Positions 34,320-41,809 of a stretch of DNA of 64,000 bases are shown one piece after another. Source of the stretch: Agromyces sp. LHK192. Its GTDB lineage: Bacteria; Actinomycetota; Actinomycetes; Actinomycetales; Microbacteriaceae. A program made the translations under genes and the position numbers. Below the pieces are notes generated by a model. That model saw only the letters and a list, made by a program, of their open reading frames with translations. It ran no database searches and was not told the origin of the DNA. The stretch is from positions 2,294,001 to 2,358,000 of the forward strand of contig NZ_CP034753.1 of the NCBI RefSeq assembly GCF_004006235.1. Direction: 5' to 3'. How positions within the stretch are numbered: the stretch's first letter is position 1; every line of letters begins with the position of its first letter.

Positions 34320-34450
34320 GTCCGGGCCGCGCGGCGGTCTGGCCGCGACGAGCGGTCGAGCCTCCCGCGGACCGAGCGGTCGGCTCGCGCCCATCCGGCA
34401 CGCCGAGCCGGATGCCGGGGCAGCGAGCCGCGCGCGGGTAGCCTGCGCTC

Positions 34451-35107
34451 ATGCAGTGGTGGAACGACTTCATGACCTGGCTCGACTCGAGTGCGGCTCG
34501 CGAGACGATTTTCGCCGCCGCAGTGCTCTTCATCGCGGTCGTCGTCGCGGGGCTCCTCGCGGCGTGGATCGCCACGGCGGCCGTCAAGCGCGTCGTCGCC
34601 CAGCGCGATCGCGAACTGAAGGCGAGCGCGATCGCCGCACTCGTCGACGCGGCGACCGAGGCATCCGTGTGGAACTCGCTGACCCCGCAGGAACAGGTGC
34701 TCGCCGACCGCGCCGTCGGACAGGCCGACATCCACGTCCGCCTGCTGCCGATCCGCGGTGCGGACATCGCGGCGAACTGGGCCGCGCACCAGCTCCACGA
34801 GCTCAAGCGCGCCTCGGCGACGTTCGGATACCAGCTCGACCCGGCTGTCGCGGAGTTCCGCGACCGAATGCTGGAGTGGCAGCGGCATCCGTCTCGGACG
34901 CGGAAGCAGTTCCAGAACGATCTCGCGCGCTGGGGCACCGAGCGCGCGACCCCCGAACAGGATCTGGTCCAGCAGCAGGATGCGTGGGTCGCCGAACAGC
35001 ACCACGACCGCTACCAGGCGACCGCCGAACTCCCGGTCGACGACGACACCGTCGGTGCCGCCACGGGTCCGGTCACGATGACCGGATCGAACGACGGCAG
35101 GGCCTGA
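34451..35107 (+). CDS. single-pass membrane protein of unknown function
   Basis: The 218-residue protein has one N-terminal membrane helix (ETIFAAAVLFIAVVVAGLLAAWIATAAV, about 19-46) followed by a basic residue cluster (KRVVAQRDRELK), so the rest is cytosolic. The rest is helical and charged (ALVDAATEASVWNSLTPQEQVLADRAVGQADIHVRLLPIRGADIAANWAAHQLHELKRA). This gives a coiled-coil-like anchor protein. I do not recognise a family. TAGCCT ends 6 bases before the ATG at 34451, a clear leaderless arrangement. It converges with nadE across a strong hairpin. Confidence 0.72.
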   Translation: MQWWNDFMTWLDSSAARETIFAAAVLFIAVVVAGLLAAWIATAAVKRVVAQRDRELKASAIAALVDAATEASVWNSLTPQEQVLADRAVGQADIHVRLLPIRGADIAANWAAHQLHELKRASATFGYQLDPAVAEFRDRMLEWQRHPSRTRKQFQNDLARWGTERATPEQDLVQQQDAWVAEQHHDRYQATAELPVDDDTVGAATGPVTMTGSNDGRA

Positions 35108-35117
35108 CCCGGACCGA

Positions 35118-35156
35118 CGCGCCGCGCGCCGACTCCCCGTATCGGCACGCGGCGCG
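35118..35156. terminator. bidirectional hairpin between convergent genes
   Basis: A stem of 9 + 5 bp with one internal mismatch (35118-35132 with 35142-35156) around a 9-base loop lies between the membrane protein gene and nadE. These two genes converge, so it can serve both. It lacks a strong T-run. Confidence 0.6.
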
Positions 35157-35188
35157 GGCCGATCGGCTGCAGGGATTCGACCGGCCGA

Positions 35189-36028
35189 TCAGGGTCGGTT
35201 CGCGACGGGGCGCCACCAGTCGTCGAACATCGACACCGGCACGGCCCGCTTGTGCCGGGTCGCGAGGAACCTCGCCTCGATGCGCTCGGCGATCGCCGGA
35301 TCGACCTCCCGGCCCTCGAGGAAGTCGTCGATGTCTCGGTACTGCAGGCCGAGGTTCGCCTCGTCGGCCTGGCCCGGATCCTCGTCGAGGAGGTCTGCGG
35401 TCGGGGTCTTCAGGTACAACTGTTCGGGCGCGCCGAGGTGCTCGAGCAGGGCGCGTCCCTGTCGCTTGGTGAGGCCGGTGAGCGGCAGCACGTCGGCTCC
35501 GCCGTCGCCGAACTTCGTGAAGAACCCGGTGACGGCCTCGGCGGCGTGGTCGGTGCCGACGACGAGGAGCCCCCCCTCCCCCGCGATCGCGTACTGGGCG
35601 ACCATTCGGAGCCGTGCCTTCACGTTGCCCTTGCCGAAGTCGCTGATCGGCACCCCCAGCGCACGCTCGTAGTCGGTCGCGACGCCGTCGACGCCTCCCT
35701 GGATGTCGAACGTCACGGTCTCCTGCGGTTCGATGAACCCGAGCGCCGCCTGTGCATCGGCCTCGTCGCGCTGCACCCGGTACGGCAGCCGGACGGCGAC
35801 GAACCGAGCGGCCACGCCGTCGGCGACGAGCGCATCGACGGCGAGCGCGCAGAGCCGACCGGCGAGCGTGGAATCCTGCCCGCCGCTGATGCCGAGGACG
35901 AGACCCTTCGCACCGGTGGCGCGAACGTAGTCCACGAGGAACGCGACCCGGCGGCGCACCTCCTCTGCGGGGTCGATGACCGGGCTCACGCAGAGTTCGT
36001 CGATGATGGATGCCTGGAGGTCGCGCAT
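35189..36028 (-). CDS. nadE: NH3-dependent NAD+ synthetase
   Basis: The 279-residue enzyme converts deamido-NAD, ammonia and ATP to NAD+. The pyrophosphatase loop SGGQDST is in [18 protein letters not shown] (about 45-51). Other conserved parts are [56 protein letters not shown] and [17 protein letters not shown]. There is no glutaminase domain, so it is the short ammonia-dependent form. TAGGGT ends 6 bases before the ATG at 36028, suggesting a leaderless mRNA. The next gene on the left converges with it. Confidence 0.96.
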   Translation of the reverse strand: MRDLQASIIDELCVSPVIDPAEEVRRRVAFLVDYVRATGAKGLVLGISGGQDSTLAGRLCALAVDALVADGVAARFVAVRLPYRVQRDEADAQAALGFIEPQETVTFDIQGGVDGVATDYERALGVPISDFGKGNVKARLRMVAQYAIAGEGGLLVVGTDHAAEAVTGFFTKFGDGGADVLPLTGLTKRQGRALLEHLGAPEQLYLKTPTADLLDEDPGQADEANLGLQYRDIDDFLEGREVDPAIAERIEARFLATRHKRAVPVSMFDDWWRPVANRP

Positions 36029-36158
36029 GCGACGACCCTACCCGCGCGGTGTTACGGGCTCGCAACGCGCACCCCCGGTGTCGGTGTCCGCGAGCGTTCG
36101 CCGCCGAGCGCTGCCCCGGCGATAGCATCGGGACGACGGCACCGACGGGGAGGTTCTG

Positions 36159-37400
36159 ATGCAGGTCGACGTCTCCGTGAGCACACTGCTGCTCATCCCC
36201 GTGATCGCCCTGGCCTCGCCCCTGCTCGTCCGCCTGCTCGGCCGCTTCGTGGCGATCCCGCTGATCGTCTTCGAGATCGCGCTCGGCCTGGTGTTCGGTC
36301 CGGCGATCCTCGGGTGGATCCAGCCGAGCGACATCACCGAGGCGCTCAGCGATTTCGGCCTCGCGATGCTCTTCTTCCTCGCCGGAAACGAGATCGACTT
36401 CCGCGCGATCAGCGGTCGGCCCGCGAAGCGCGCCGCGTTCGGCTGGCTCGCATCCCTGGTGCTCGGACTCGGCATCGCGCTGCTGATCGGCCCGTCGCTC
36501 GAGGCGGCTGTGTTCATCGGCATCGCGCTCACCTCCACGGCGCTCGGCACGCTCATGCCGATCCTGAGGGACGCGGGCGACCTGCGGACACCGTTCGGAA
36601 TCGGCGTCCTCGCGATCGGCGCGGTGGGCGAGTTCGGCCCGCTGCTCGCGATCTCGCTGTTCCTCAGCAAGGACTCGCCGATCGTCGCCCTGATCGTCGT
36701 CATCGCGTTCGCGCTCGTCGCAGGCCTCGCGATCTGGATGGCCTCACGCGGGATCGGCCGGCGCCTGCACCACGTCATCACCGACACCCTCCACACGAGC
36801 GGGCAGTTCGCGATCCGACTGGTCGTCGTCGTGCTGGTCGCACTCGTCGCACTCAGCGTCGTCCTCGGCCTCGACATGCTCCTCGGAGCCTTCGTCGGCG
36901 GGATCGTCTACCGCCTGCTGCTCACCGGCGCCCCGGAACGCGAGGTCTCCGTCATCGAGGGAAAGCTCGAGGCGATCGGATACGGGCTGCTCGTCCCGGT
37001 GTTCTTCATCGAGACCGGCGTCACGTTCGATCTCGCCGCGCTCATCGGCGACCCCGTCGCGCTCGCCTCGATCCCCCTGTTCCTCGTGCTCTTCCTCGTG
37101 GTCCGGGGAATCCCTTCGTCGTTCGCAGCGCCCGCGGGCGCGAGCCTGCGCGATCGATCGGCGACCGCGCTGTTCGGCGCGACCGCCCTGCCCATCATCG
37201 TCGCCGTCACGTCGATCGGCGTGGAGGACGGCGTCCTGCCGAGCGGCATGGCGTCCGCCCTGGTCGGTGCCGGGATGTGCTCGGTCCTGGCGTTCCCCCT
37301 GATCGCGTTGCTGCTGCGAAGGCGCTCACCCGATGCTCCCGCGCCTGAGGCGCGGCGCGCGCACGACGGGGACGAACCGCACGTCCCGATCGAAGGCTGA
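36159..37400 (+). CDS. cation:proton antiporter (CPA2/KefB-like)
   Basis: The 413-residue protein has about 12 membrane helices in the monovalent cation/proton antiporter arrangement: LLLIPVIALASPLLVRLLG, IPLIVFEIALGLVFGPAILGWI, the ALSDFGLAMLFFLAGNEIDF segment conserved in the CPA2 core, and FIGIALTSTALGTLMPIL. There is no C-terminal RCK/TrkA domain, only a short Asp/Arg-rich tail, so gating differs from KefB. A GGGAGG ribosome site precedes the ATG. TAGCAT (36123-36128) is a candidate -10. The transported ion (K+ or Na+) cannot be read from the sequence. Confidence 0.9.
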   Translation: MQVDVSVSTLLLIPVIALASPLLVRLLGRFVAIPLIVFEIALGLVFGPAILGWIQPSDITEALSDFGLAMLFFLAGNEIDFRAISGRPAKRAAFGWLASLVLGLGIALLIGPSLEAAVFIGIALTSTALGTLMPILRDAGDLRTPFGIGVLAIGAVGEFGPLLAISLFLSKDSPIVALIVVIAFALVAGLAIWMASRGIGRRLHHVITDTLHTSGQFAIRLVVVVLVALVALSVVLGLDMLLGAFVGGIVYRLLLTGAPEREVSVIEGKLEAIGYGLLVPVFFIETGVTFDLAALIGDPVALASIPLFLVLFLVVRGIPSSFAAPAGASLRDRSATALFGATALPIIVAVTSIGVEDGVLPSGMASALVGAGMCSVLAFPLIALLLRRRSPDAPAPEARRAHDGDEPHVPIEG

Positions 37401-37456
37401 CGCACGGAATCGACCGTTCGGCGGCCTGCGGACCGAGCCGAGCCTCCGCCGTTCGG

Positions 37457-37462
37457 TAGGCT
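37457..37462 (+). promoter_or_regulatory. -10 element of tRNA-Arg
   Basis: TAGGCT lies 10 bases before the mature tRNA 5' end, placing initiation 3 to 5 bases upstream of the tRNA. The -35 is not clear. Confidence 0.55.
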
Positions 37463-37472
37463 GTCCATGTCG

Positions 37473-37545
37473 GCCCCCGTAGCTCAGCGGATAGAGCAGC
37501 AGCCTTCTAATCTGTCGGTCGCAGGTTCGATTCCTGCCGGGGGCA
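37473..37545 (+). tRNA. tRNA-Arg (anticodon TCT)
   Basis: The 73-base cloverleaf has acceptor GCCCCCG/CGGGGGC with discriminator A, D-stem GCTC/GAGC, and T arm GCAGG-TTCGATT-CCTGC. The anticodon arm is GCAGC-CTTCTAA-TCTGT. Its last pair next to the loop is C31 opposite T39, a mismatch. CCA is not encoded. Confidence 0.94.
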
Positions 37546-37643
37546 CCGTCTCCGCCACGCCGCGCACCCCGGGCGCACACCTCGGGCGTGCACCCGATCG
37601 GCGCGGCGCGGCCCGGTCGGTCGCTGCCGGTAGACTCGCCGCC

Positions 37644-38267
37644 ATGGCAGCCTCGACCGACCGACTCGTCTGGATCGACTGCGAGATGACCGGACTCGAC
37701 CTCGGGGTCGACGAACTGGTCGAGATCGCCGTCGTCATCACCGACTACGACCTCCAGCCGGTCGACGCTGGGCTCAGCATCGTCATCAAACCCGACGCGA
37801 GCGCCCTGGAATCGATGGGCGACTTCGTGCGCGCGATGCACACCCAGTCGGGCCTGATCGAGGAGATCCCGAACGGCGTGAGCGTCGCCGACGCAGAGTA
37901 CCAGGTGCTCGAGTACGTGCTGCAGCACGTGCCCGACGAGCAGAAGGCGCCGCTCGCCGGCAACTCCATCGGCACCGACCGCGCGTTCATCGCGAAGTAC
38001 ATGCCACGTCTGGATGCGCACCTGCACTATCGCAACGTCGACGTGTCGTCGATCAAGGAGCTCGCGAAGCGCTGGTATCCGCGCGTCTTCTTCAACTCGC
38101 CGGCCAAGGAAGGCGGTCACCGCGCCCTCGCCGACATCCTCGAGTCGATCCGTGAACTCGAGTACTACCGCCGCGCGGTCTTCGTCGCCGATCCGGGGCC
38201 GTCGAGCCAGGAACTGCAGGAGCTCGCGGCCACCGTCGTGGACGAGTTCGCAGCCAAGGTGGTGTAA
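37644..38267 (+). CDS. orn: oligoribonuclease
   Basis: The 207-residue DEDDh exonuclease degrades 2-5 nucleotide RNAs and pGpG. Exo I motif WIDCEMTGLD is at about 8-18. Exo II is in the LAGNSIGTDRAFIAKYMP segment and Exo III in KEGGHRALADILESIRELEYYR, with His as general base. TAGACT ends 7 bases before the ATG at 37644, so it is probably leaderless. An earlier in-frame start would run through tRNA-Arg and is rejected. Its TAA stop begins a TAAGCT -10 candidate for tRNA-His. Confidence 0.97.
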   Translation: MAASTDRLVWIDCEMTGLDLGVDELVEIAVVITDYDLQPVDAGLSIVIKPDASALESMGDFVRAMHTQSGLIEEIPNGVSVADAEYQVLEYVLQHVPDEQKAPLAGNSIGTDRAFIAKYMPRLDAHLHYRNVDVSSIKELAKRWYPRVFFNSPAKEGGHRALADILESIRELEYYRRAVFVADPGPSSQELQELAATVVDEFAAKVV

Positions 38268-38270
38268 GCT
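38265..38270 (+). promoter_or_regulatory. candidate -10 of tRNA-His overlapping the orn stop codon
   Basis: TAAGCT consists of the orn stop TAA plus GCT and lies 36 bases before the tRNA-His 5' end. It is the best -10 in this spacer; the -35 is not visible. Confidence 0.4.
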
Positions 38271-38306
38271 CGTGGAGTTGCCTCGATCGTGAGATCGTGC
38301 GCGCAT

Positions 38307-38380
38307 GGTGGGTATAGCTCAGTCGGTAGAGCGCCTGGTTGTGGTCCAGGAGGTCGCGGGTTCAAGCCCCGTTACTCACC
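38307..38380 (+). tRNA. tRNA-His (anticodon GTG)
   Basis: The 74-base gene includes the extra G at position -1 (38307) that pairs with discriminator C, the hallmark of tRNA-His. The acceptor is GTGGGTA/TACTCAC, the anticodon stem CCTGG/CCAGG has loop TTGTGGT, and the T arm is GCGGG-TTCAAGC-CCCGT. Confidence 0.97.
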
Positions 38381-38387
38381 CGGTTGG

Positions 38388-38419
38388 AACCCCCGTCGTT
38401 CGGAGAGCGGCGGGGGTTT
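38388..38419 (+). terminator. terminator after tRNA-His
   Basis: AACCCCCG (38388-38395) pairs with CGGGGGTT (38411-38418), followed by TTTC. It begins 8 bases after the tRNA and is one of few hairpins here with a partial T-run. Confidence 0.7.
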
Positions 38420-38448
38420 CGTCATCCGCCACCCGATCGGAGCCCGAG

Positions 38449-38796
38449 ATGCACCTCGATGCCGACGCGTTCGAAGCGATCGTGGTCGACGAACTCGACG
38501 CGTTGCCGGACGACATGGTCGACGGTCTCGAGAACGTGGTCTTCGTCGTCGAGGACCGCCCGGAGGACGGTTCGCTCGACCTCCTCGGGCTTTACGACGG
38601 TACCTCGTTGACCGACCGCGACCGCTACGGCTTCGGCGAGATGCCCGACCGCATCATCCTCTACCGCGAACCGCTGCTGGCGATCTGCGACGACGAGGAG
38701 GCGCTGCGCGACGAGATCCATGTCACGCTCGTGCACGAGATCGCCCATTTCTACGGCATCGACGACGACCGCCTGCACGAACTCGGCTGGGCGTGA
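38449..38796 (+). CDS. small zincin-like metallopeptidase family protein
   Basis: The 115-residue acidic protein carries a zinc-binding HExxH motif near the C-terminus: LVHEIAHFYGIDDDRLHELGWA, i.e. HEIAH-x2-G-x-D. It follows EALRDEIHVT. This is the PF06262-like zincin family of short actinobacterial proteins, whose substrates are unknown; the compact size makes it cytosolic. The frame stays open upstream through tRNA-His, but MHLDADAFEAIVVDELDALP at 38449 with GGAG upstream is the sensible start. It is probably expressed from read-through of the tRNA terminator or from its own unseen promoter. Confidence 0.85.
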   Translation: MHLDADAFEAIVVDELDALPDDMVDGLENVVFVVEDRPEDGSLDLLGLYDGTSLTDRDRYGFGEMPDRIILYREPLLAICDDEEALRDEIHVTLVHEIAHFYGIDDDRLHELGWA

Positions 38797-38852
38797 CGAA
38801 CGGGAGCGTTTCGACGTCGGGCGGCGCCCGCGGCTCGCGTTAGCCTGAGAGC

Positions 38853-40097
38853 ATGACCCGAAGCCCCGGCCGCATCGTCGGCATCGCCCTCGGCGCGCTC
38901 GCGATCCTGTTCATCGGGGTGTACGGCCCGGCGATGCTCCTCGGTCCGCTTCCCGCCGTCGCGGTCGAACCCGCGAGCGCCGGGGCGACCGCGCCGGCGA
39001 CGTCGCCCGTGACCCTTCCCGCGGAGGGAGCGAGCGCGCTGGCCGCGGTCACCGTCGACGGCGAGACCGAGCTCATCGCGACCGGGGGAAGCACCGACGT
39101 GGTGCCGATCGGCGGCGCGGCGAAGCTCGTGACGCTGCTCGCCACGCTGGACTCGCTGCCCCTCGCCGCAGGGTCGGACGGGCCGTCGATCCGCATCGGG
39201 CCCGATGACTACACCGACTACCTGCGGTACCAGTCTGAGGGATCACGCGCGCTCCAGGTCTCGCCCGGCGAGAACTGGACCCAACGCGACGTCATCCGCG
39301 CGGTGCTCATGGCCTCGAGCAACAACCACGCCGACACCCTCGCCCGCTGGGCGTTCGGCAGCGTCGACCAGTACGTCGCCGGCGCGAACGAGTGGCTCGC
39401 GGCGAACGGGTTCACCACGCTCAGCGTCGCTGACGCAACGGGACTCTCCGGTGACAACGTCGGGACCGCGGCCGAACTCGCACGGCTGGCCGGGCTGGCG
39501 GTCGCCGATCCGGCGATCGCCGCCATCCTCGCTGGTCAGTCGTCGCAGGGCGTGGGGGCGCGCTCGATCCTGGACGCGATCTCGCACCTGTCGGACCAGG
39601 GCGTACGGGCGATGACGCGCAGCTTCACGGACCAGGCGGCGATCACGTTCGTGTACACCACGGAGGTGCCGTCCGCCGACGGCTCCGATGCGGTTCGCCT
39701 CGTCGGCGCGATGACGCTGATGCCCGACTATGAGACGCTCGATCCGGCGGTCACTGCCGCCACCCAGTCCGCCGCCGCGGCGTCGAACCCGGTCGAGGTG
39801 ATTACGGCCGGGACGGCGTACGGCACCGTGGTCTCCGCCTGGGGCGACCGCGCCGACCTGCTCGCGCAGGCGACCCGCACGAGCACCGGATGGGCCTCCG
39901 CCGACGGCGAGGTCGCGTTGGAGGTCGACCCGTTCACGACAGCAGGCTCCGGAACGGCCGTCGGCCGCGTCGCGGTGCCGACGCCGGAGGGCGAACTCGC
40001 CTCACCGCTCGAACTCTCCGCGGCGATCTCGGACCCCGGCCCGGTCTGGCGGCTCACGAACCCGGGAGCGATCATCGGCGAGTTCCTCGCCGACTGA
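38853..40097 (+). CDS. D-alanyl-D-alanine carboxypeptidase homologue lacking the catalytic serine
   Basis: The 414-residue protein has a membrane-anchoring N-terminal helix (IVGIALGALAILFIGVYGPAMLL, about 8-30), an Ala/Thr-rich linker, and a periplasmic-side S11 penicillin-binding-type domain. The SxxK motif position reads G88-A89-A90-K91: the nucleophile Ser is Gly. The SxN motif is present (S155-S156-N157, ASSNNHADTLARWAFGS). The KTG motif is not recognisable (RAMTRSFTDQAAITF). It is therefore probably a non-catalytic, scaffolding or ligand-binding homologue. TAGCCT ends 6 bases before the ATG (leaderless). Confidence 0.85.
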   Translation: MTRSPGRIVGIALGALAILFIGVYGPAMLLGPLPAVAVEPASAGATAPATSPVTLPAEGASALAAVTVDGETELIATGGSTDVVPIGGAAKLVTLLATLDSLPLAAGSDGPSIRIGPDDYTDYLRYQSEGSRALQVSPGENWTQRDVIRAVLMASSNNHADTLARWAFGSVDQYVAGANEWLAANGFTTLSVADATGLSGDNVGTAAELARLAGLAVADPAIAAILAGQSSQGVGARSILDAISHLSDQGVRAMTRSFTDQAAITFVYTTEVPSADGSDAVRLVGAMTLMPDYETLDPAVTAATQSAAAASNPVEVITAGTAYGTVVSAWGDRADLLAQATRTSTGWASADGEVALEVDPFTTAGSGTAVGRVAVPTPEGELASPLELSAAISDPGPVWRLTNPGAIIGEFLAD

Positions 40098-40113
40098 TCA
40101 CGACCGTCGCTCG

Positions 40114-40371
40114 CTACTCGTTGTCGTCCGGGTCGAACTCGACCGGGTCCGAGTCGCCCGGATCGAACCGGAACCTCGCATGGATCCCCTCGTCGCCGTC
40201 GACCTGGTCGACACGGTCATACCAGAACAACGACTCGAGGCCGTCGACCGCCGCGACCCGGGCGAGCCGTTCCTCGGAGGCGCCGCCGACCAGCGCGCGA
40301 CGTTCGAACTCCCCCTCGAGCGGGCCGTCGATGAACTCGGCGAGGTACTCGCCGGTCTCTGCTGCACTCAT
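40114..40371 (-). CDS. small acidic protein of unknown function
   Basis: The 85-residue protein (MSAAETGEYLAEFIDGPLEGEFERRALVGG...RFRFDPGDSDPVEFDPDDNE) is strongly acidic with no helix-turn-helix, signal or metal motif. The end is Asp/Pro-rich and probably disordered; the front half looks like a small alpha/beta fold (YLAEFIDGPLEGEFERRALV). Start at 40371: TACGGT ends 7 bases before the ATG, matching the leaderless pattern. A longer open frame to 40506 lacks such support. The gene converges with the carboxypeptidase homologue, with 16 bases between them. Confidence 0.65.
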   Translation of the reverse strand: MSAAETGEYLAEFIDGPLEGEFERRALVGGASEERLARVAAVDGLESLFWYDRVDQVDGDEGIHARFRFDPGDSDPVEFDPDDNE

Positions 40372-40421
40372 GGTGTCCACCGTACGCCCCGCGTGGCGGA
40401 GGACGCCCGAGCACGCCGCGA

Positions 40422-40979
40422 TCATCCGATCCGGCTCCGCAGGATCAGGTCCGCCGCCACGTGTGGCCGCGTCCGTGCGACGTACCGTCGCCACTGCGCC
40501 TCCCACAGGTCCCAGTACGGATCGAACGCGCCGCCGTCACGGGCCAGCGCGGCGCGCTTGCGGAGGTCGTCGGATGCCACCAGCCACACGCGCGCCGCAT
40601 CGAGTCGTCGCACCGCGGCGAAGGCGCCGCAGCCCTCGACGATCAGCGGGCGTCCCGGCGGCAGCCGGTCGATGCCCGCGACGACGCCCGCCGCCCAGTC
40701 CCAGCGCGGGACCGCACCGACGGCGCCCCGGGCGCGCGGGAGGAGCATCCGGCGCCGCACGGTCGACGCGCCCGCGTCGAGCCCGTGCCATCCCGGGTAG
40801 ACGTCGTCGAGTCGGATCACGTCGATGCGACGGTCGGGCCATGCGCCCTGGAGGGTGCTCGCGAACGTCGACTTGCCACTGCCGCTCGCACCGTCGATCG
40901 CGATCACCGGACGGTGCACCGCGGCCGCCGCCCGGCGGACGGCGGCCACGGCGGCGTCGCAGGTCAGGGTCGGGGTCAC
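40422..40979 (-). CDS. P-loop kinase-like ATP-binding protein, coupled to the thiamine ECF transporter
   Basis: The product of about 185 residues has a nucleoside/uridine-kinase-like fold. Walker A is AIDGASGSGKSTFAS (about 28-42 from the upstream GTG), VIRLDDVYPGWHGLD is a typical kinase Asp-box, and GRPLIVEGCGAFAAV gives the second strand. It is short and lacks a clear lid signature beyond RRMLLPRARGAV. The gene overlaps the EcfT stop: GTG at 40979 gives a 4-base GTGA overlap (a GTG at 40985 is also possible). It is the last gene of a TPP-riboswitch operon. Phosphorylation of thiamine or a precursor is an inference from position only. Confidence 0.8.
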   Translation of the reverse strand: MTPTLTCDAAVAAVRRAAAAVHRPVIAIDGASGSGKSTFASTLQGAWPDRRIDVIRLDDVYPGWHGLDAGASTVRRRMLLPRARGAVGAVPRWDWAAGVVAGIDRLPPGRPLIVEGCGAFAAVRRLDAARVWLVASDDLRKRAALARDGGAFDPYWDLWEAQWRRYVARTRPHVAADLILRSRIG

Positions 40980-41809
40980 GCCCACACCGGGTGGAACGTT
41001 CCCGCCGCGAGCGAGGCGCCGACCGCGAGCGCGGCGATGCCCGCCGCGATCGCGATCAGCCCGGCATCAGGAGCGCCGACGGTCGACGTGCGCGCCCACG
41101 TGCGGGGTCGATCGCTGCCGAATCCGCGGGCTTCCATCGCGGTCGCCAGCTTGCTGCCGCGACGGATCGCGAGCACGAGCAGCGCGAACGCCATGGTCGC
41201 GAAGCGGCGGATGGCACCATGGTCGCCGATCCCCCGAGCTCGTCGCGAGAGCGCCATGGCCCGCCAGTCCTCGACGAAGAGCCCGACGAGCCTGGTCCCG
41301 GCGAGAGCTCCGAGTACGAACCGGCTCGGCAACCGCCAGACCTGGGCGAGCCCGTCGGCGAGGTCGGTCGGATCGACGTCGAGGAACAACAGCACGGCGG
41401 GCAGGCCGATCGCGAGCACGCGGACGGTGACTGCGATGGCGAGCTCGATCGAGCCGTCGCTGATCCTCGCGAGCCAGACCTCGGCGTAGACCTCGCCTTC
41501 GGGCTGACCGTACAACAGCATCGAGATACCGGCGATCGGTGCCGCGACCAGGATCGGCCAGGTCCGTCGCACGAGCAGCCGCGGGGTCACACCGGCCGCG
41601 AAGAAGAGCACGAGCTGCACCCCCAGCGCGACGGCGGCGCTCACCCAGTCGACCGTGAGCAGCAGGGGCGTGGTCAGCACCATCGCCGCGGCGAGTCTGG
41701 TGACCGGGTTGACACGGTCGACGAACCGCAGGCGCACTCCCTCCCGTGTCCGCGCGCCTGCGTCGCGTGCTCCGGCCGCCTGCGCGGCGTCGGTTCTGAC
41801 CGCGGTCAT
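40976..41809 (-). CDS. ykoC: energy-coupling factor transporter transmembrane protein EcfT (YkoC-like)
   Basis: The 277-residue membrane protein has five to six helices in two groups (VNPVTRLAAAMVLTTPLLLTVDWVSAAVALGVQLVLFFAAG; WPILVAAPIAGISMLLYG; IAVTVRVLAIGLPAVLLFL; GLIAIAAGIAALAVGASLAA). It carries the two Ala-Arg-Gly motifs, SRRARGIG and EARGFG, with which EcfT contacts the ATPase. The start overlaps the ATPase stop as ATGA and the end overlaps the kinase gene. It is the energising membrane unit of a vitamin uptake system. Confidence 0.93.
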   Translation of the reverse strand: MTAVRTDAAQAAGARDAGARTREGVRLRFVDRVNPVTRLAAAMVLTTPLLLTVDWVSAAVALGVQLVLFFAAGVTPRLLVRRTWPILVAAPIAGISMLLYGQPEGEVYAEVWLARISDGSIELAIAVTVRVLAIGLPAVLLFLDVDPTDLADGLAQVWRLPSRFVLGALAGTRLVGLFVEDWRAMALSRRARGIGDHGAIRRFATMAFALLVLAIRRGSKLATAMEARGFGSDRPRTWARTSTVGAPDAGLIAIAAGIAALAVGASLAAGTFHPVWA

